Of a stretch of 64,000 nt of DNA, positions 55,407 to 63,744 are shown in pieces. How positions within the stretch are numbered: the stretch's first letter is position 1; each line of letters begins with the position of its first letter. A model generated the notes under the pieces. That model did not search any database. It had not been told where the DNA came from and worked only from the letters and a program-made list of their open reading frames with translations. The translations under genes were made by a program, and so were the position numbers. Location of the stretch: positions 62,001 to 126,000 of the forward strand of contig DATMAG010000093.1 of the NCBI GenBank assembly GCA_035560235.1, in the 5' to 3' direction. This DNA comes from DASRDU01 sp035560235. GTDB lineage: Bacteria; Acidobacteriota; Blastocatellia; RBC074.

Positions 55407-55649
55407 AAAATCCTCCTTGTTGGATGGTGAGTTGAAAGTCTGACGTGAAAAATCGAAAAGAAGACGACCGGGCTGAAGGACTAACAACAACAGGGACACG
55501 CGCGGGCCACGTCCTGACAGACCCGGGAAAAGGCGCAGAAATGAATGGAACGTGTGCGTCTCATTTGTTCGTTCGTTCTGTTACTGAAAAGTGACAGTAT
55601 CATAGCCCTGAGTGAGAACAACAGGCAAGCAGAGTTCTACGGAGTAGAG

Positions 55650-56774
55650 ATGAATTCAGAAATTCGACAGCTTTTTCCGATTACGAAAAATTACGTCTAT
55701 TTCAATCACGCCGCCGTGACGCCGCTGCCCGCGCCGGTGTACGACGCAATGGAGCAGTATCTGCGCGAACTGCGCGAGCAGGGACTGGTGGACTGGCACG
55801 AATGGGGCGCAAGGGTCAGGCGCGTGCGCGAACTGTGCGCGCAACTGATCAATGCAAACTCGCGTGAAATCGCCTTTGCTGCGAACACTTCGACCGGACT
55901 GTCACTGGTGGCCAACGGGATTGACTGGCGCGCGGGTGATAACATCGTCAGCGCCGACTGCGAATTCCCGGCCAATGTGCATCCCTGGCTGCGCGTCAGC
56001 CGCGAATACGGCGTTGAATTGCGGCGGGCGAAGGAGCGCGACGGGCGGCTGGAAACTGAAGAGATTCTCGGTCTGACTGACGACCGCACGCGGGTTGTGA
56101 CACTGAGCTTTGTCGAATTTGCGAGCGGCTTTCGCAACGACCTCGCGACCATCGGACGGTATTGCCGCGAGCGCGACATTCTGTTCGTGGTGGATGCGAT
56201 TCAGGGACTCGGCGCGCTGCGGCTCGATGTCGAACGCGACTGCATTGATGCGCTCGCGGCAGACGCGCACAAATTTCTGCTCGGCCCTGATGGCGTTGCC
56301 CTGTTCTATGTTTCCGAACGCGCCAGGCCGCGCATCCGACCGACGCTGGCGGGCTGGCTGTCGGTGAAGGATCCGAACGATCACGCCAATCTGGAACAGG
56401 GCTTTGCCGAAAGCGGGAAGCGTTATGAACCAGGGTCGCTCAACAGCGCCGGAGTCTTCGGCCTCGGCGCGGCCATCGAACTGATGCTCAGGATCGGGCC
56501 GGAGCGGATTGAAAATTATCTGCTCGAACTGACTGATTATTTGTGCGAACAGCTCTCCGAGCGCGGGTATCGCATCGTCAGTTCGCGCCGTCCGGGCGAA
56601 GCGTCAGCAATAGTCTGCTGTCAGCACGATCATTATTCAGCCGAACAACTCTATGACCGGCTCAACGCACACCGCATCATCACGACTCCGCGCCTGGGCC
56701 GGTTGCGCCTCTCGCCGCACTTTTACAACACGCGTGAAGAGGTTGATCAGCTGATTGCGGCCCTGCCTGAGTGA
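55650..56774 (+). CDS. Class-V PLP-dependent aminotransferase / cysteine-desulfurase-like enzyme
   Basis: 374 residues. NYVYFNHAAVTPLPAPVYDA near the start, FAANTSTGLSLVANGIDWRA, then FVVDAIQGLGALRLDVERDC and the PLP lysine in ADAHKFLLGPDGVALFYV (about 210). The SufS/NifS active-site Cys loop is not evident, so an isopenicillin-N-epimerase-like or other class-V function is more likely. GGAGTAGAG precedes the ATG. It is divergent from the peroxiredoxin gene across a 243-bp gap. Confidence 0.88.
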   Translation: MNSEIRQLFPITKNYVYFNHAAVTPLPAPVYDAMEQYLRELREQGLVDWHEWGARVRRVRELCAQLINANSREIAFAANTSTGLSLVANGIDWRAGDNIVSADCEFPANVHPWLRVSREYGVELRRAKERDGRLETEEILGLTDDRTRVVTLSFVEFASGFRNDLATIGRYCRERDILFVVDAIQGLGALRLDVERDCIDALAADAHKFLLGPDGVALFYVSERARPRIRPTLAGWLSVKDPNDHANLEQGFAESGKRYEPGSLNSAGVFGLGAAIELMLRIGPERIENYLLELTDYLCEQLSERGYRIVSSRRPGEASAIVCCQHDHYSAEQLYDRLNAHRIITTPRLGRLRLSPHFYNTREEVDQLIAALPE

Positions 56775-56872
56775 GAAGGCAGCGGCTGACTTGAGAGAAT
56801 CAGACAGTCAACTTATGATCTGTCAGCCATCATCACTACAATTCAAAACATAAACATCACGAGGAGAGATCA

Positions 56873-57103
56873 ATGTCTGCCAAAATCATCATCAACAACA
56901 ACGGTTCAATCAAGGTCGAGGGTGAGATCGAACTTTACGATGGCGCCGGCGGGAAGTATGAACTCGGCGACAAAAAGGCGATTTTTCTGTGCCGCTGCGG
57001 TCAGAGCAACAACAAGCCTTTCTGTGATGGTTCGCACAAGCGCTGCGACTTTCAGTCACAGGTCGTGGCCTTCGATCTGACTGCGCCAAAACCGGCGGCC
57101 TGA
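56873..57103 (+). CDS. CDGSH iron-sulfur protein (mitoNEET-like)
   Basis: 76 residues. The 2Fe-2S binding motif CRCGQSNNKPFCDGSH (three Cys and one His) lies at about 41-56. The short N-terminal beta region and small size match soluble bacterial CDGSH proteins. It may act in redox sensing or Fe-S transfer. GAGGAGAG precedes the ATG, and a strong terminator follows. Confidence 0.93.
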   Translation: MSAKIIINNNGSIKVEGEIELYDGAGGKYELGDKKAIFLCRCGQSNNKPFCDGSHKRCDFQSQVVAFDLTAPKPAA

Positions 57104-57130
57104 GACGCAATGCAGGCAGTCCGATTCCGG

Positions 57131-57180
57131 GCGGGCAGGAGCCTGATGAACATCTCAGGCTTCTGCCCGCTTCTGTTTTT
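57131..57180 (+). terminator. Rho-independent terminator after the CDGSH gene
   Basis: GCGGGCAGGAGCCTGA (57131-57146) pairs with TCAGGCTTCTGCCCGC (57155-57170) with one G-U pair, then TTCTGTTTTT. It ends 10 bp before the stop of the convergent xerD gene. Confidence 0.9.
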
Positions 57181-57189
57181 ATGAAAGGA

Positions 57190-58074
57190 TCAGGCTCTGG
57201 GATGGAATTTGCGGTAGGACTTGCGCAGCCGTTCGTCAGTCACGTGCGTGTAAATCTGCGTGGTGCTGATGTCGGCGTGACCGAGCATCAACTGGACTGA
57301 GCGCAGATCGGCGCCGTGTTCGAGCAGCACCGTCGCAAAGCTGTGACGCAGCGTATGCGGCGTGACGTTCGGCAGTTTTGCCATACGCGCATACTCAGTG
57401 ACGATCTTCCAGAATTTCTGCCGCGTGACCTGACGCCCGCCCTTTTCAACGAAGAGCAGATGCGCCGAAGCCCCGTCCAGCAGCCGCATGCGCGCGGGCA
57501 TGTATCTGGTCAGCCAGTCGAGCGCCGAACGGCCCATCGGCACGCGCCGCTGCTTGCTGCCCTTGCCGTAACAGTTCAGGTATCCGGCCTCCCATTCCAG
57601 ATCGGCCAGCTTCAGCGTCACAAGCTCTGACACGCGCAGGCCGGTCGCATACATCAGTTCGAGCATGGCGCGGTCGCGCAGCCCGATGTCCGTTTCAATG
57701 TCCGGCTGACTGAGCAGTTCATTGACCTGATCGAGCGAGAGAAAGACCGGCAGCGTCTGCCAGGCCTTGCGTGATTCAAGATGTTCTGCGGGATCCTTTT
57801 TGATCAGCCCTTCGCGCAGGAGGTATTTGTACAAACCGCGCACGGCGGAAGTGAAGCGCGTGATGCTGCGTTCGTTCAATCCCTCATCCTTCATCTGCTT
57901 CAGTATTTCGAGCAGATCAGCGCGATCCAGCGTCAGCAGTTCCTTTTCCCGTCTGAGCGCGAATTCGGCCAGGCGCCGCAAATCGTATTCATACGCTTCG
58001 AGCGTGTTGGCCGACAGTCCCTTTTCGACGCGACAGTAGCTGAAGAACTCCTGCAGAACCCGGCTGTCATTCAT
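57190..58074 (-). CDS. xerD: Tyrosine recombinase, XerD/XerC family
   Basis: 294 residues. SAM-like N-terminal DNA-binding domain (about 1-90) and a catalytic domain with the full set: Arg147 (TGLRVSEL), Lys171 (GKGSKQRR), His240 and Arg243 (HTLRHSFA), His266 (LGHADI) and nucleophile Tyr275 (QIYTHV). The length and smooth match indicate the housekeeping chromosome-dimer-resolution enzyme rather than a phage integrase. XerC versus XerD cannot be settled here. No dif-like site was looked for beyond the immediate flanks. Confidence 0.92.
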   Translation of the reverse strand: MNDSRVLQEFFSYCRVEKGLSANTLEAYEYDLRRLAEFALRREKELLTLDRADLLEILKQMKDEGLNERSITRFTSAVRGLYKYLLREGLIKKDPAEHLESRKAWQTLPVFLSLDQVNELLSQPDIETDIGLRDRAMLELMYATGLRVSELVTLKLADLEWEAGYLNCYGKGSKQRRVPMGRSALDWLTRYMPARMRLLDGASAHLLFVEKGGRQVTRQKFWKIVTEYARMAKLPNVTPHTLRHSFATVLLEHGADLRSVQLMLGHADISTTQIYTHVTDERLRKSYRKFHPRA

Positions 58075-58218
58075 CGCAGCTTCGATGCTCCTTTCGTGAA
58101 GGCGTCAATGTCGCGCTCAATGTAGCGCAAAACGCCCGTTTGACAAAATTTTTGCTGCGACCATAGAATGCCGCCTCCGACCGGATCGCAACTCGATTAC
58201 TTCGAAAGGAATCGATCA

Positions 58219-58416
58219 ATGCCCGTCAGTCCTGATCTGCTGGAAATTCTTGTCTGCCCGGCCTGCAGGGCAAAAGTCGAGCCGAGGCCCGATGGCAGCG
58301 GGCTGAAGTGTGTCGCCTGCCATCGCGTCTATCCGATCCGCGATGAGATTCCGGTGATGCTGGTTGATGAAGCCACGATTGAAGAGGAGGCCGATTCACC
58401 GGCGGCGCAGTCGTAA
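58219..58416 (+). CDS. Trm112-family zinc-binding protein
   Basis: 65 residues. Two zinc-type pairs, LVCPACRAK and KCVACHRVYP, followed by IRDEIPVMLVDEA, match bacterial Trm112/YcaR proteins, small partners of methyltransferases or of lipid A synthesis genes. The ATG at 58219 has GAAAGGA upstream; an earlier start at 58168 is not conserved. GT9 follows 54 bp downstream. Confidence 0.92.
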   Translation: MPVSPDLLEILVCPACRAKVEPRPDGSGLKCVACHRVYPIRDEIPVMLVDEATIEEEADSPAAQS

Positions 58417-58470
58417 AGCTCTGCCGGATTCCCTGCCCTGATCTTCTGCTCACCTGCGCAGCCCCGTTCT

Positions 58471-59553
58471 ATGTCCGTTCCGCTCTTCCAGCAGTTGCCT
58501 GAAAATTCGCGTGTGCTGTTCATCCGGTTGCGCAACCTGGGCGAAGCGGTGCTGGATACGGCCAGTCTGCGCGCGCTCAAACGCTGGCGACCCGATCTGC
58601 AAATCACGACGCTGGTCGAAGCGATCTACACCGATCTTTACGCCGCCGACCCTGACCTTGAAGCCATCCCGCTTGAGCGCAGCGATCAAAGCAAACGCAG
58701 TTCATTCCTTTCGCGGCTCGGCATCATCAGAGAGATCAGAAGCCGGAAATTTGCTGCCGTCATCAACCTGCACGGCGGGCCGACGAGCGCGCAACTGACC
58801 TTTGCCAGCGGCGCGCGTTATCGCATCGGCGCAGCGCATTTCCGCAACGGTTACGCTTACAATTACCGCGTGCCGCCTGCCGAAGAGATTCTGCATCGTG
58901 ACCGCGCAAGCCTGCACACAGTCGAGTCACAGTTCGCGTGGTTCAGGTGGCTCGGCCTGCCGGACAGTGAACCGGGGCCGACGCAGCTTTTCGTTGAGCC
59001 GACGATGCGTTCGTCAGCCCAGGCCGGGATGCGCGCGGCAGGCCTTGACCCGGCAGCGCCTTACGCTGTGCTGGCGCCGACCAATGAGTTTTACACCAAA
59101 CGCTGGATGCCTGATCGTTACGCGGCGGTCGCAGACTGGTTGATTTCGCAGGGCTGGCAGGTGGTGATGACGGGCGCTCCAACTGAAGAGCAGCGCGCAC
59201 AACTGCGCAGCGTCAGTGAAGCCAGCCGCCATCGTCTGACGGCGCTGAGTTCGCTGAGCATCGGCGAACTGACGGCGCTGATTGCCGACAGCGGCCTGTT
59301 CATTGGCAATGACAGCGGCCCGGCGCACATTGCCGCTGCCGTGCAAACGCCGCTCGTCGTGCTGTTCGGCCCGGCCAGTGCGGTGCGCTGGCGTCCCTGG
59401 CACAGCGCGCCTGCTGAAATTGTGCAGAACTATTTTTCGTGTAATCCGTGTGCGATGTACCGCTGCGAGGCTTTTGATGAGCCTGAGTGCATTCGCTCGA
59501 TCAGCGTGGATCAGGTGATGAAGGCAGTTGAGAAAGTATTGAAAGACAGATAA
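58471..59553 (+). CDS. Glycosyltransferase family 9 (ADP-heptose:LPS heptosyltransferase-like)
   Basis: 360 residues. Rossmann-type N-terminal domain (RVLFIRLRNLGEAVLDTASL, FAAVINLHGG). The C-terminal nucleotide-sugar domain has YAVLAPTNEFYTKRWMPDRY, SIGELTALIADSGLFIGNDS and the signature GPAHIAAA. A Cys-rich end (SCNPCAMYRCEAFDEPEC) is common in this family. It should add heptose or a related sugar to the lipopolysaccharide core at the inner membrane. The donor is inferred only from the family. Confidence 0.9.
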   Translation: MSVPLFQQLPENSRVLFIRLRNLGEAVLDTASLRALKRWRPDLQITTLVEAIYTDLYAADPDLEAIPLERSDQSKRSSFLSRLGIIREIRSRKFAAVINLHGGPTSAQLTFASGARYRIGAAHFRNGYAYNYRVPPAEEILHRDRASLHTVESQFAWFRWLGLPDSEPGPTQLFVEPTMRSSAQAGMRAAGLDPAAPYAVLAPTNEFYTKRWMPDRYAAVADWLISQGWQVVMTGAPTEEQRAQLRSVSEASRHRLTALSSLSIGELTALIADSGLFIGNDSGPAHIAAAVQTPLVVLFGPASAVRWRPWHSAPAEIVQNYFSCNPCAMYRCEAFDEPECIRSISVDQVMKAVEKVLKDR

Positions 59554-59574
59554 AGCAGACCCGCCAGCAAACAC

Positions 59575-59604
59575 AAAGGGCGATGGAAAATTCCATCGCC
59601 CTTT
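59575..59604. terminator. Bidirectional terminator between GT9 and glycine-zipper genes
   Basis: AAAGGGCGATGGAA (59575-59588) and TTCCATCGCCCTTT (59591-59604) are perfect complements with a 2-nt spacer, flanked by A and T runs on both sides. It serves both convergent genes. Confidence 0.9.
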
Positions 59605-59632
59605 TACATCGAATCAGCAGGAATGAAAGTGA

Positions 59633-60037
59633 TTAGTAACGGCGCTGATTCTCTTTGTGTCTGTGGTAAAGGTAACCGCCAGCAGCACCGGCAATGCCGC
59701 CAATCACCGCACCCTTTTTGCCGCCCAGCAGGCCACCCACTACCGCACCGCCAGCCGCACCGATGCCGGTTCGAAGAACCGCTCGCTTGTTTCGTTCGTC
59801 ACGGTAATCGCGGTCATCGTAATAACGCTCATCGCGGTAGCGTCGGTCATCGTAACGACGATCATCATAGCGACGATTGTCGTAACGTTGATTGTCATAG
59901 TAGTTATTGTCGTAATAGACCTGACGCGAACGTGAGCGGCAGCGATCCTGCGCCATTGCGCCCGGAACCATCGTGGTAAAGACCAGACCCAGAGCCAGCA
60001 TCATCAGCACTGCATTTTTCCGAATTGAACTGATCAT
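59633..60037 (-). CDS. Secreted glycine-zipper protein with a Tyr/Asp/Arg-rich repeat region
   Basis: 134 residues. Signal peptide to AMAQD. Residues about 38-84 form low-complexity repeats of the type YDNRRYDDRRYDDRRY. The C-terminal glycine-zipper follows (TGIGAAGGAVVGGLLGGKKG, AVIGGIAGAAGGYLYHRHK), as in YMGG-type envelope proteins that insert into membranes. AGGAGGATCTT precedes the ATG. The charged Tyr-rich segment may mediate self-association. Confidence 0.85.
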   Translation of the reverse strand: MISSIRKNAVLMMLALGLVFTTMVPGAMAQDRCRSRSRQVYYDNNYYDNQRYDNRRYDDRRYDDRRYRDERYYDDRDYRDERNKRAVLRTGIGAAGGAVVGGLLGGKKGAVIGGIAGAAGGYLYHRHKENQRRY

Positions 60038-60381
60038 AAGATCCTCCTGTCGTGCAGCCTCTGGCTGCCTTTTTTATTTTACTTTTTGTCAACCCTCATT
60101 CGGTCTCGCCCATCCATCAGCTTCTGCTGACTCAGGACCCGCCCGCCTCAATTACAAGCTTCGTGCCACATCCGCCGGGCACTCAATCCGCGCGCTCATT
60201 AACCCTCCAGGCTTTACTGTCGCAGCCACTTAACCGGCAGCACAGCCAGATACCCTGGTGCGCCGGAATTTCACGCACAGATCCTTTCAGCACCTTTCGG
60301 TCAGGCGAGCATACCAAATGGTCAGTCGTCAGACCGCTGTTCAGCTTGTCATCGCGCAGCCTCAGCCTTAGCATACGGCGC
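60038..60381. other. Divergent intergenic region upstream of cofE
   Basis: 344 bp between the glycine-zipper and cofE starts. An open frame from 60052 runs in phase into cofE but its first 110 codons show no conserved sequence and cover the promoter area, so they are not counted as coding. No hairpin or riboswitch could be recognised. Confidence 0.45.
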
Positions 60382-61143
60382 GTGACTCAAACGGCTGAAA
60401 TCAGACTCATCGCCATTCGCCACCTCCCTGAAATCTTGCCCGGTGACGATCTCGGTTCATTGATTGTTAATGCGGCTCGCGAGACGGGCGTGCGCCTGGC
60501 TGAAGGTGACGTGCTGGTGATTGCGCAGAAGATCGTTTCAAAATCAGAAGGCCGTCTGGTCAGTCTGGCCGCAGTCACGCCTTCGCCGCAGGCTCTGGAA
60601 ATCGCCGAAAAACAGAACCGCGACCCGCGCCTGATTGAAGTGATTCTTTCTGAATCGGCACACCTGCTCCGCCGCGACGCACACGTGCTGATTACTGAAA
60701 CCAGGCACGGCTTCGTCTGCGCCAACGCCGGAGTGGACAAGTCGAATGTCAGAGGCGATGACATGGTTTCGCTGCTGCCCGTTGCGCCTGACGAATCGGC
60801 GCAGCAGCTGAGACAGCGAATTCGTGATCTGCTTGGCGTCAGTGTCGCGGTCATCATCACTGACACCTTTGGCCGCGCCTGGCGCGAAGGCCTGACCAAC
60901 GCGGCTATCGGAGTTGCCGGAATGAATCCGCTGAAGGATTATCGCGGTGAAAAGGACGACTGCGGCAGGGAACTGTCGGCCACTGTTCTGGCCGTAGCCG
61001 ATGAAATTGCCGCCGCCTCAGGCCTGCTGATGCAGAAAAATGCGCGCGTGCCTGTGGTTATTGTGCGCGGCTGTCAGTACGAGCCAGGCAATGGCAGCGC
61101 ACAGCAACTGATTCGCGCCAGAGAACGCGACCTGTTCCGTTAA
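60382..61143 (+). CDS. cofE: Coenzyme F420-0:L-glutamate ligase
   Basis: Adds glutamate residues to F420-0. The 253-residue protein matches CofE length when started at the GTG at 60382: IRLIAIRHLPEILPGDDLGS, then LAEGDVLVIAQKIVSKSEGR, ITETRHGFVCANAGVDKSNV, VAVIITDTFGRAWREGLTNA, and GVAGMNPLKDYRGEKDDCGR. The ribosome binding site is weak. cofD follows directly; together they perform the last common steps of F420 assembly. The nitroreductase-like extension found in actinobacterial FbiB is absent. Confidence 0.93.
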   Translation: MTQTAEIRLIAIRHLPEILPGDDLGSLIVNAARETGVRLAEGDVLVIAQKIVSKSEGRLVSLAAVTPSPQALEIAEKQNRDPRLIEVILSESAHLLRRDAHVLITETRHGFVCANAGVDKSNVRGDDMVSLLPVAPDESAQQLRQRIRDLLGVSVAVIITDTFGRAWREGLTNAAIGVAGMNPLKDYRGEKDDCGRELSATVLAVADEIAAASGLLMQKNARVPVVIVRGCQYEPGNGSAQQLIRARERDLFR

Positions 61144-61194
61144 TCTCAATCTCAGATTTCAAATCTCAAATTTCAGATTTCAAATCTCAAATCC
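61144..61194. repeat. AATCTCA/GATTTCA heptad array between cofE and cofD
   Basis: After the cofE stop the gap reads as successive 7-mers: AATCTCA, GATTTCA, AATCTCA, AATTTCA, GATTTCA, AATCTCA, AATCC, and ends at the cofD ATG. There is only one arm here, no palindrome. It leaves no purine-rich ribosome binding site for cofD. Confidence 0.85.
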
Positions 61195-62127
61195 ATGAAA
61201 CTCACAGCCCTTGCCGGAGGAGTCGGCGCATCGAAGCTGCTCGAAGGCCTCGCGCGCGCCCTGCCGCCAGAAGACATTTCAATCATCGTCAACACCGGCG
61301 ATGACGCTGAGTTTTTCGGCGTTCACGTTTCGCCTGACATTGACATCGTGACTTACACGCTCGCCGGGATCGTCAATCGTGAACAGGGCTGGGGCATTGC
61401 GGGCGACACGTTTCACTGTCTGGAAATGATGGCCAGGTATCGCGGCCCGCAGTGGTTCAACCTGGGCGACCGAGACCTGGCGACCTGCCTGCATCGCGCC
61501 GAACAGATGCGCCGGGGCCGTGCGCTTTCTGACATTACTGACGAAGTGCGCCGTGCACTGGGTGTCAGATCACGCATTCTGCCGATGACCGATGCTTACA
61601 CGCCGACCACTGTGATCACTGCCAATGGCCCGCTTCCCTTTCAGGAATATTTCGTCAGGCATCGCACGCAGATTCCGATTACCGGGCTGCGCTTTGAAAA
61701 CATTGAAGCGGCCCGCCCCGCGCCCGGCGTGATCGAAGCCATTCACGATGCTGACGCAGTCATCATCTGTCCGAGCAATCCACTGATCAGCATCGGCCCG
61801 ATTCTCGCGGTGCCGGGCATTCGTGATGCGCTGAAGGAAACAGGGGCAACCGTCGCCGCCATCAGTCCGGTTGTCGGCGGCGCATCGCTCAAAGGCCCGA
61901 CTGACCGGATGCTCACGCAGCTTGGCCTGGAGTCTTCAGCCACGCAGGTGGCAAAGCTCTATCAGGATTTTCTGGACGTTTACATCATTGATGAAAAGGA
62001 CAGTGGGGCGCGGGAAGAGATCGCCGGACTCGGGCTGAAAGTGACAGTCACACAGACAGTGATGCACGGGCCGGAGGAGAAGCTGGCTCTGGCGCAGACG
62101 GCATTGACTGAAGTTACGCAAATGTAA
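61195..62127 (+). CDS. cofD: 2-phospho-L-lactate transferase (F420 biosynthesis)
   Basis: Transfers a phospholactyl (or phosphoenolpyruvyl) group to the deazaflavin Fo. 310 residues: start MKLTALAGGVGASKLLEGLA, then SIIVNTGDDAEFFGVHVSPD, NLGDRDLATCLHRAEQM, FQEYFVRHR and ICPSNPLISIGPILAVPG, all hallmarks of CofD. Its start follows a heptad array without a visible Shine-Dalgarno, so translation may rely on coupling or an unstructured leader. An Fo synthase gene (cofG/cofH or fbiC) is not in the window. Confidence 0.95.
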   Translation: MKLTALAGGVGASKLLEGLARALPPEDISIIVNTGDDAEFFGVHVSPDIDIVTYTLAGIVNREQGWGIAGDTFHCLEMMARYRGPQWFNLGDRDLATCLHRAEQMRRGRALSDITDEVRRALGVRSRILPMTDAYTPTTVITANGPLPFQEYFVRHRTQIPITGLRFENIEAARPAPGVIEAIHDADAVIICPSNPLISIGPILAVPGIRDALKETGATVAAISPVVGGASLKGPTDRMLTQLGLESSATQVAKLYQDFLDVYIIDEKDSGAREEIAGLGLKVTVTQTVMHGPEEKLALAQTALTEVTQM

Positions 62128-62183
62128 CTTCCCGGCACAGGTCTGCTGACAGCGGTATAGACCACAGGCCATCAGCGGATTTG

Positions 62184-63584
62184 TTACTTCAGTTCGTGCA
62201 GCGCGAGGACTGAAATCACGGTCGGGATTCCATTTTCCACGCCCACCTTCAACAGCGCCTGAAAATGCTCTGTCCCGCCGGGTCTCTTTCTCTGACTGAG
62301 CAGTTGATTAAGCTGCTCAAGATGTTTCGCATTGGTGACGAACTCAGCCGCCGCCTCTGTTCCCTGGCTGTAAATGCCCGACAAAACCATGACTTTGTTC
62401 CCTTCAGTCAGATTTGGCTTGAGGGTGATCAGGGCATAATCAACCAGCAGATTGCCTGAGCGCGGGTCAAAGCGGGGCTTGTATTCCGGCTCTTCGCCTG
62501 CCCGCGGGTTGAGATTCACGATGGTTGAATTGTTGGTGTAAACGAAATCCTCGTTATCCGGCAGTTTGCCTGACCACTCATTGACCCACGACCCGCCGAG
62601 CAGGATGACATTGTGATTCTTCAGATCTTCGGCGCTGAGTGTGCGGCTTTGCTTCAGGACGATATTGCGGTTCGCCAGGCGAAAGAAACCCGTCAGATGA
62701 TGCAGCCCGATAGCTTCGCCAATGCCTGTATAAAAACTGTTGCTGAGAATCAGAACCGGCGGACGCCTGTGTTCGGGAGCGGCTCTCTCGCGGCGCTCAC
62801 TGGAAGCAGCACCTGTTCCAGCCTGTGAGCGGATCAGCAGATCAGGGTTTTTCATGGTCTTTTCCCTGAGCGCAGTCACGACTTCGGCAGGCACCGGCAC
62901 TGAATCTCTCAGAATGATTTCCGGTTCGCCATCGCTCGAAAAGCGTGGCACCAGCGGGTTGCTCAGCACCACGACGGGCGGAGATGAATCATTGAGAAAG
63001 GTTTTCCATGTTTCGCCCGCTGGCAACGGATCGGCACCCCGACCTGCGTGCGCAACTTTTTCCCGCAGGTCGCGGTTGGAGAGAAACAGCAGAATCACTA
63101 TCAACATCAGTCCGGCCACCGTCAGCGCAAGAACGAACAGCAAAGTCCGCGGCGCAGGCCGGGTACCCGCCTGCAGGTCGGCAGCAATCTGTTGAGAAGC
63201 GGGATTGGAGTCAGGAGCGAGCGGGTGTCGCGTGAAAACAGGCTTGTAACTCCCTGCCGGAATTTCCAGCCTGATCTCATCACTGGCACCTTCAGCCTGG
63301 TAATATGCTTCCAGTTTCTTGCGAATCTCGTGGGCAACGACCCGCACAATCGGATCAGCTGAAGGCTGATAAGTGCTGTCACGCCCGAAGACATCATAAG
63401 CGAGCAGATATTCGTTCAGTTCCTCAGCCCGCCCGTCCAGATAAAACTCGCAGATCACTCGCAGAAACTGTTTCTTCTTGTGCGCGTGTACAAAGTATCG
63501 GCTCCCCAGAATCCGTTCGAGCGTCTGCCGCGCTTCGGCTGAGTCAACAGCGTGGACTGACAATTTTGCTGCCTGCATTGCCAT
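62184..63584 (-). CDS. Membrane-anchored regulator with acidobacterial N-terminal domain
   Basis: 466 residues. Residues about 15-125 match the N-terminal domain seen on many acidobacterial sensor/adenylate-cyclase-like proteins (LERILGSRYFVHAHKKKQFL, NEYLLAYDVFGRDSTYQPSA, VRVVAHEIRKKLEAYYQAEG, IPAGSYKPVF), which probably binds DNA. One membrane span lies at about 148-170 (LLFVLALTVAGLMLIVILLF). The remaining 290 residues are extracytoplasmic and of unknown fold, with a NHNVILLGGSWVNEWSGKLP segment. The start is uncertain: GTG at 63689 or ATG at 63584. The latter has GGAA upstream. Confidence 0.75.
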   Translation of the reverse strand: MAMQAAKLSVHAVDSAEARQTLERILGSRYFVHAHKKKQFLRVICEFYLDGRAEELNEYLLAYDVFGRDSTYQPSADPIVRVVAHEIRKKLEAYYQAEGASDEIRLEIPAGSYKPVFTRHPLAPDSNPASQQIAADLQAGTRPAPRTLLFVLALTVAGLMLIVILLFLSNRDLREKVAHAGRGADPLPAGETWKTFLNDSSPPVVVLSNPLVPRFSSDGEPEIILRDSVPVPAEVVTALREKTMKNPDLLIRSQAGTGAASSERRERAAPEHRRPPVLILSNSFYTGIGEAIGLHHLTGFFRLANRNIVLKQSRTLSAEDLKNHNVILLGGSWVNEWSGKLPDNEDFVYTNNSTIVNLNPRAGEEPEYKPRFDPRSGNLLVDYALITLKPNLTEGNKVMVLSGIYSQGTEAAAEFVTNAKHLEQLNQLLSQRKRPGGTEHFQALLKVGVENGIPTVISVLALHELK

Positions 63585-63719
63585 CAGCAAATTCCGGTTG
63601 ACACAATCCTGCAATGGCTGAACATTCGGCCTGTTCTCAGGATTACCACTCAATACCAGCCCGTCTGCAATTAATGACTGACAAGTCACAGCGGCTTAAG
63701 CCCTGGTGGCACAGCAATG

Positions 63720-63744
63720 TTAACAGGCGACATTAACCTGTTAA
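63720..63744. promoter_or_regulatory. Palindromic site TTAACAGG-N9-CCTGTTAA
   Basis: Perfect 8-bp half-sites at 63720-63727 and 63737-63744, upstream of the regulator gene on the minus strand. It may be an operator for that regulator. The remainder of 63585-64000 shows no gene. Confidence 0.5.

Noticed and set aside
57190..58074. Tyrosine recombinase considered as integrase of a mobile element
   Set aside because: Size and sequence match housekeeping XerC/XerD, and no phage, attachment-site or cargo genes flank it.
60052..60381. 110-codon N-terminal extension of cofE
   Set aside because: CofE homology begins exactly at the GTG at 60382, and the extension covers the promoter region without conserved sequence.
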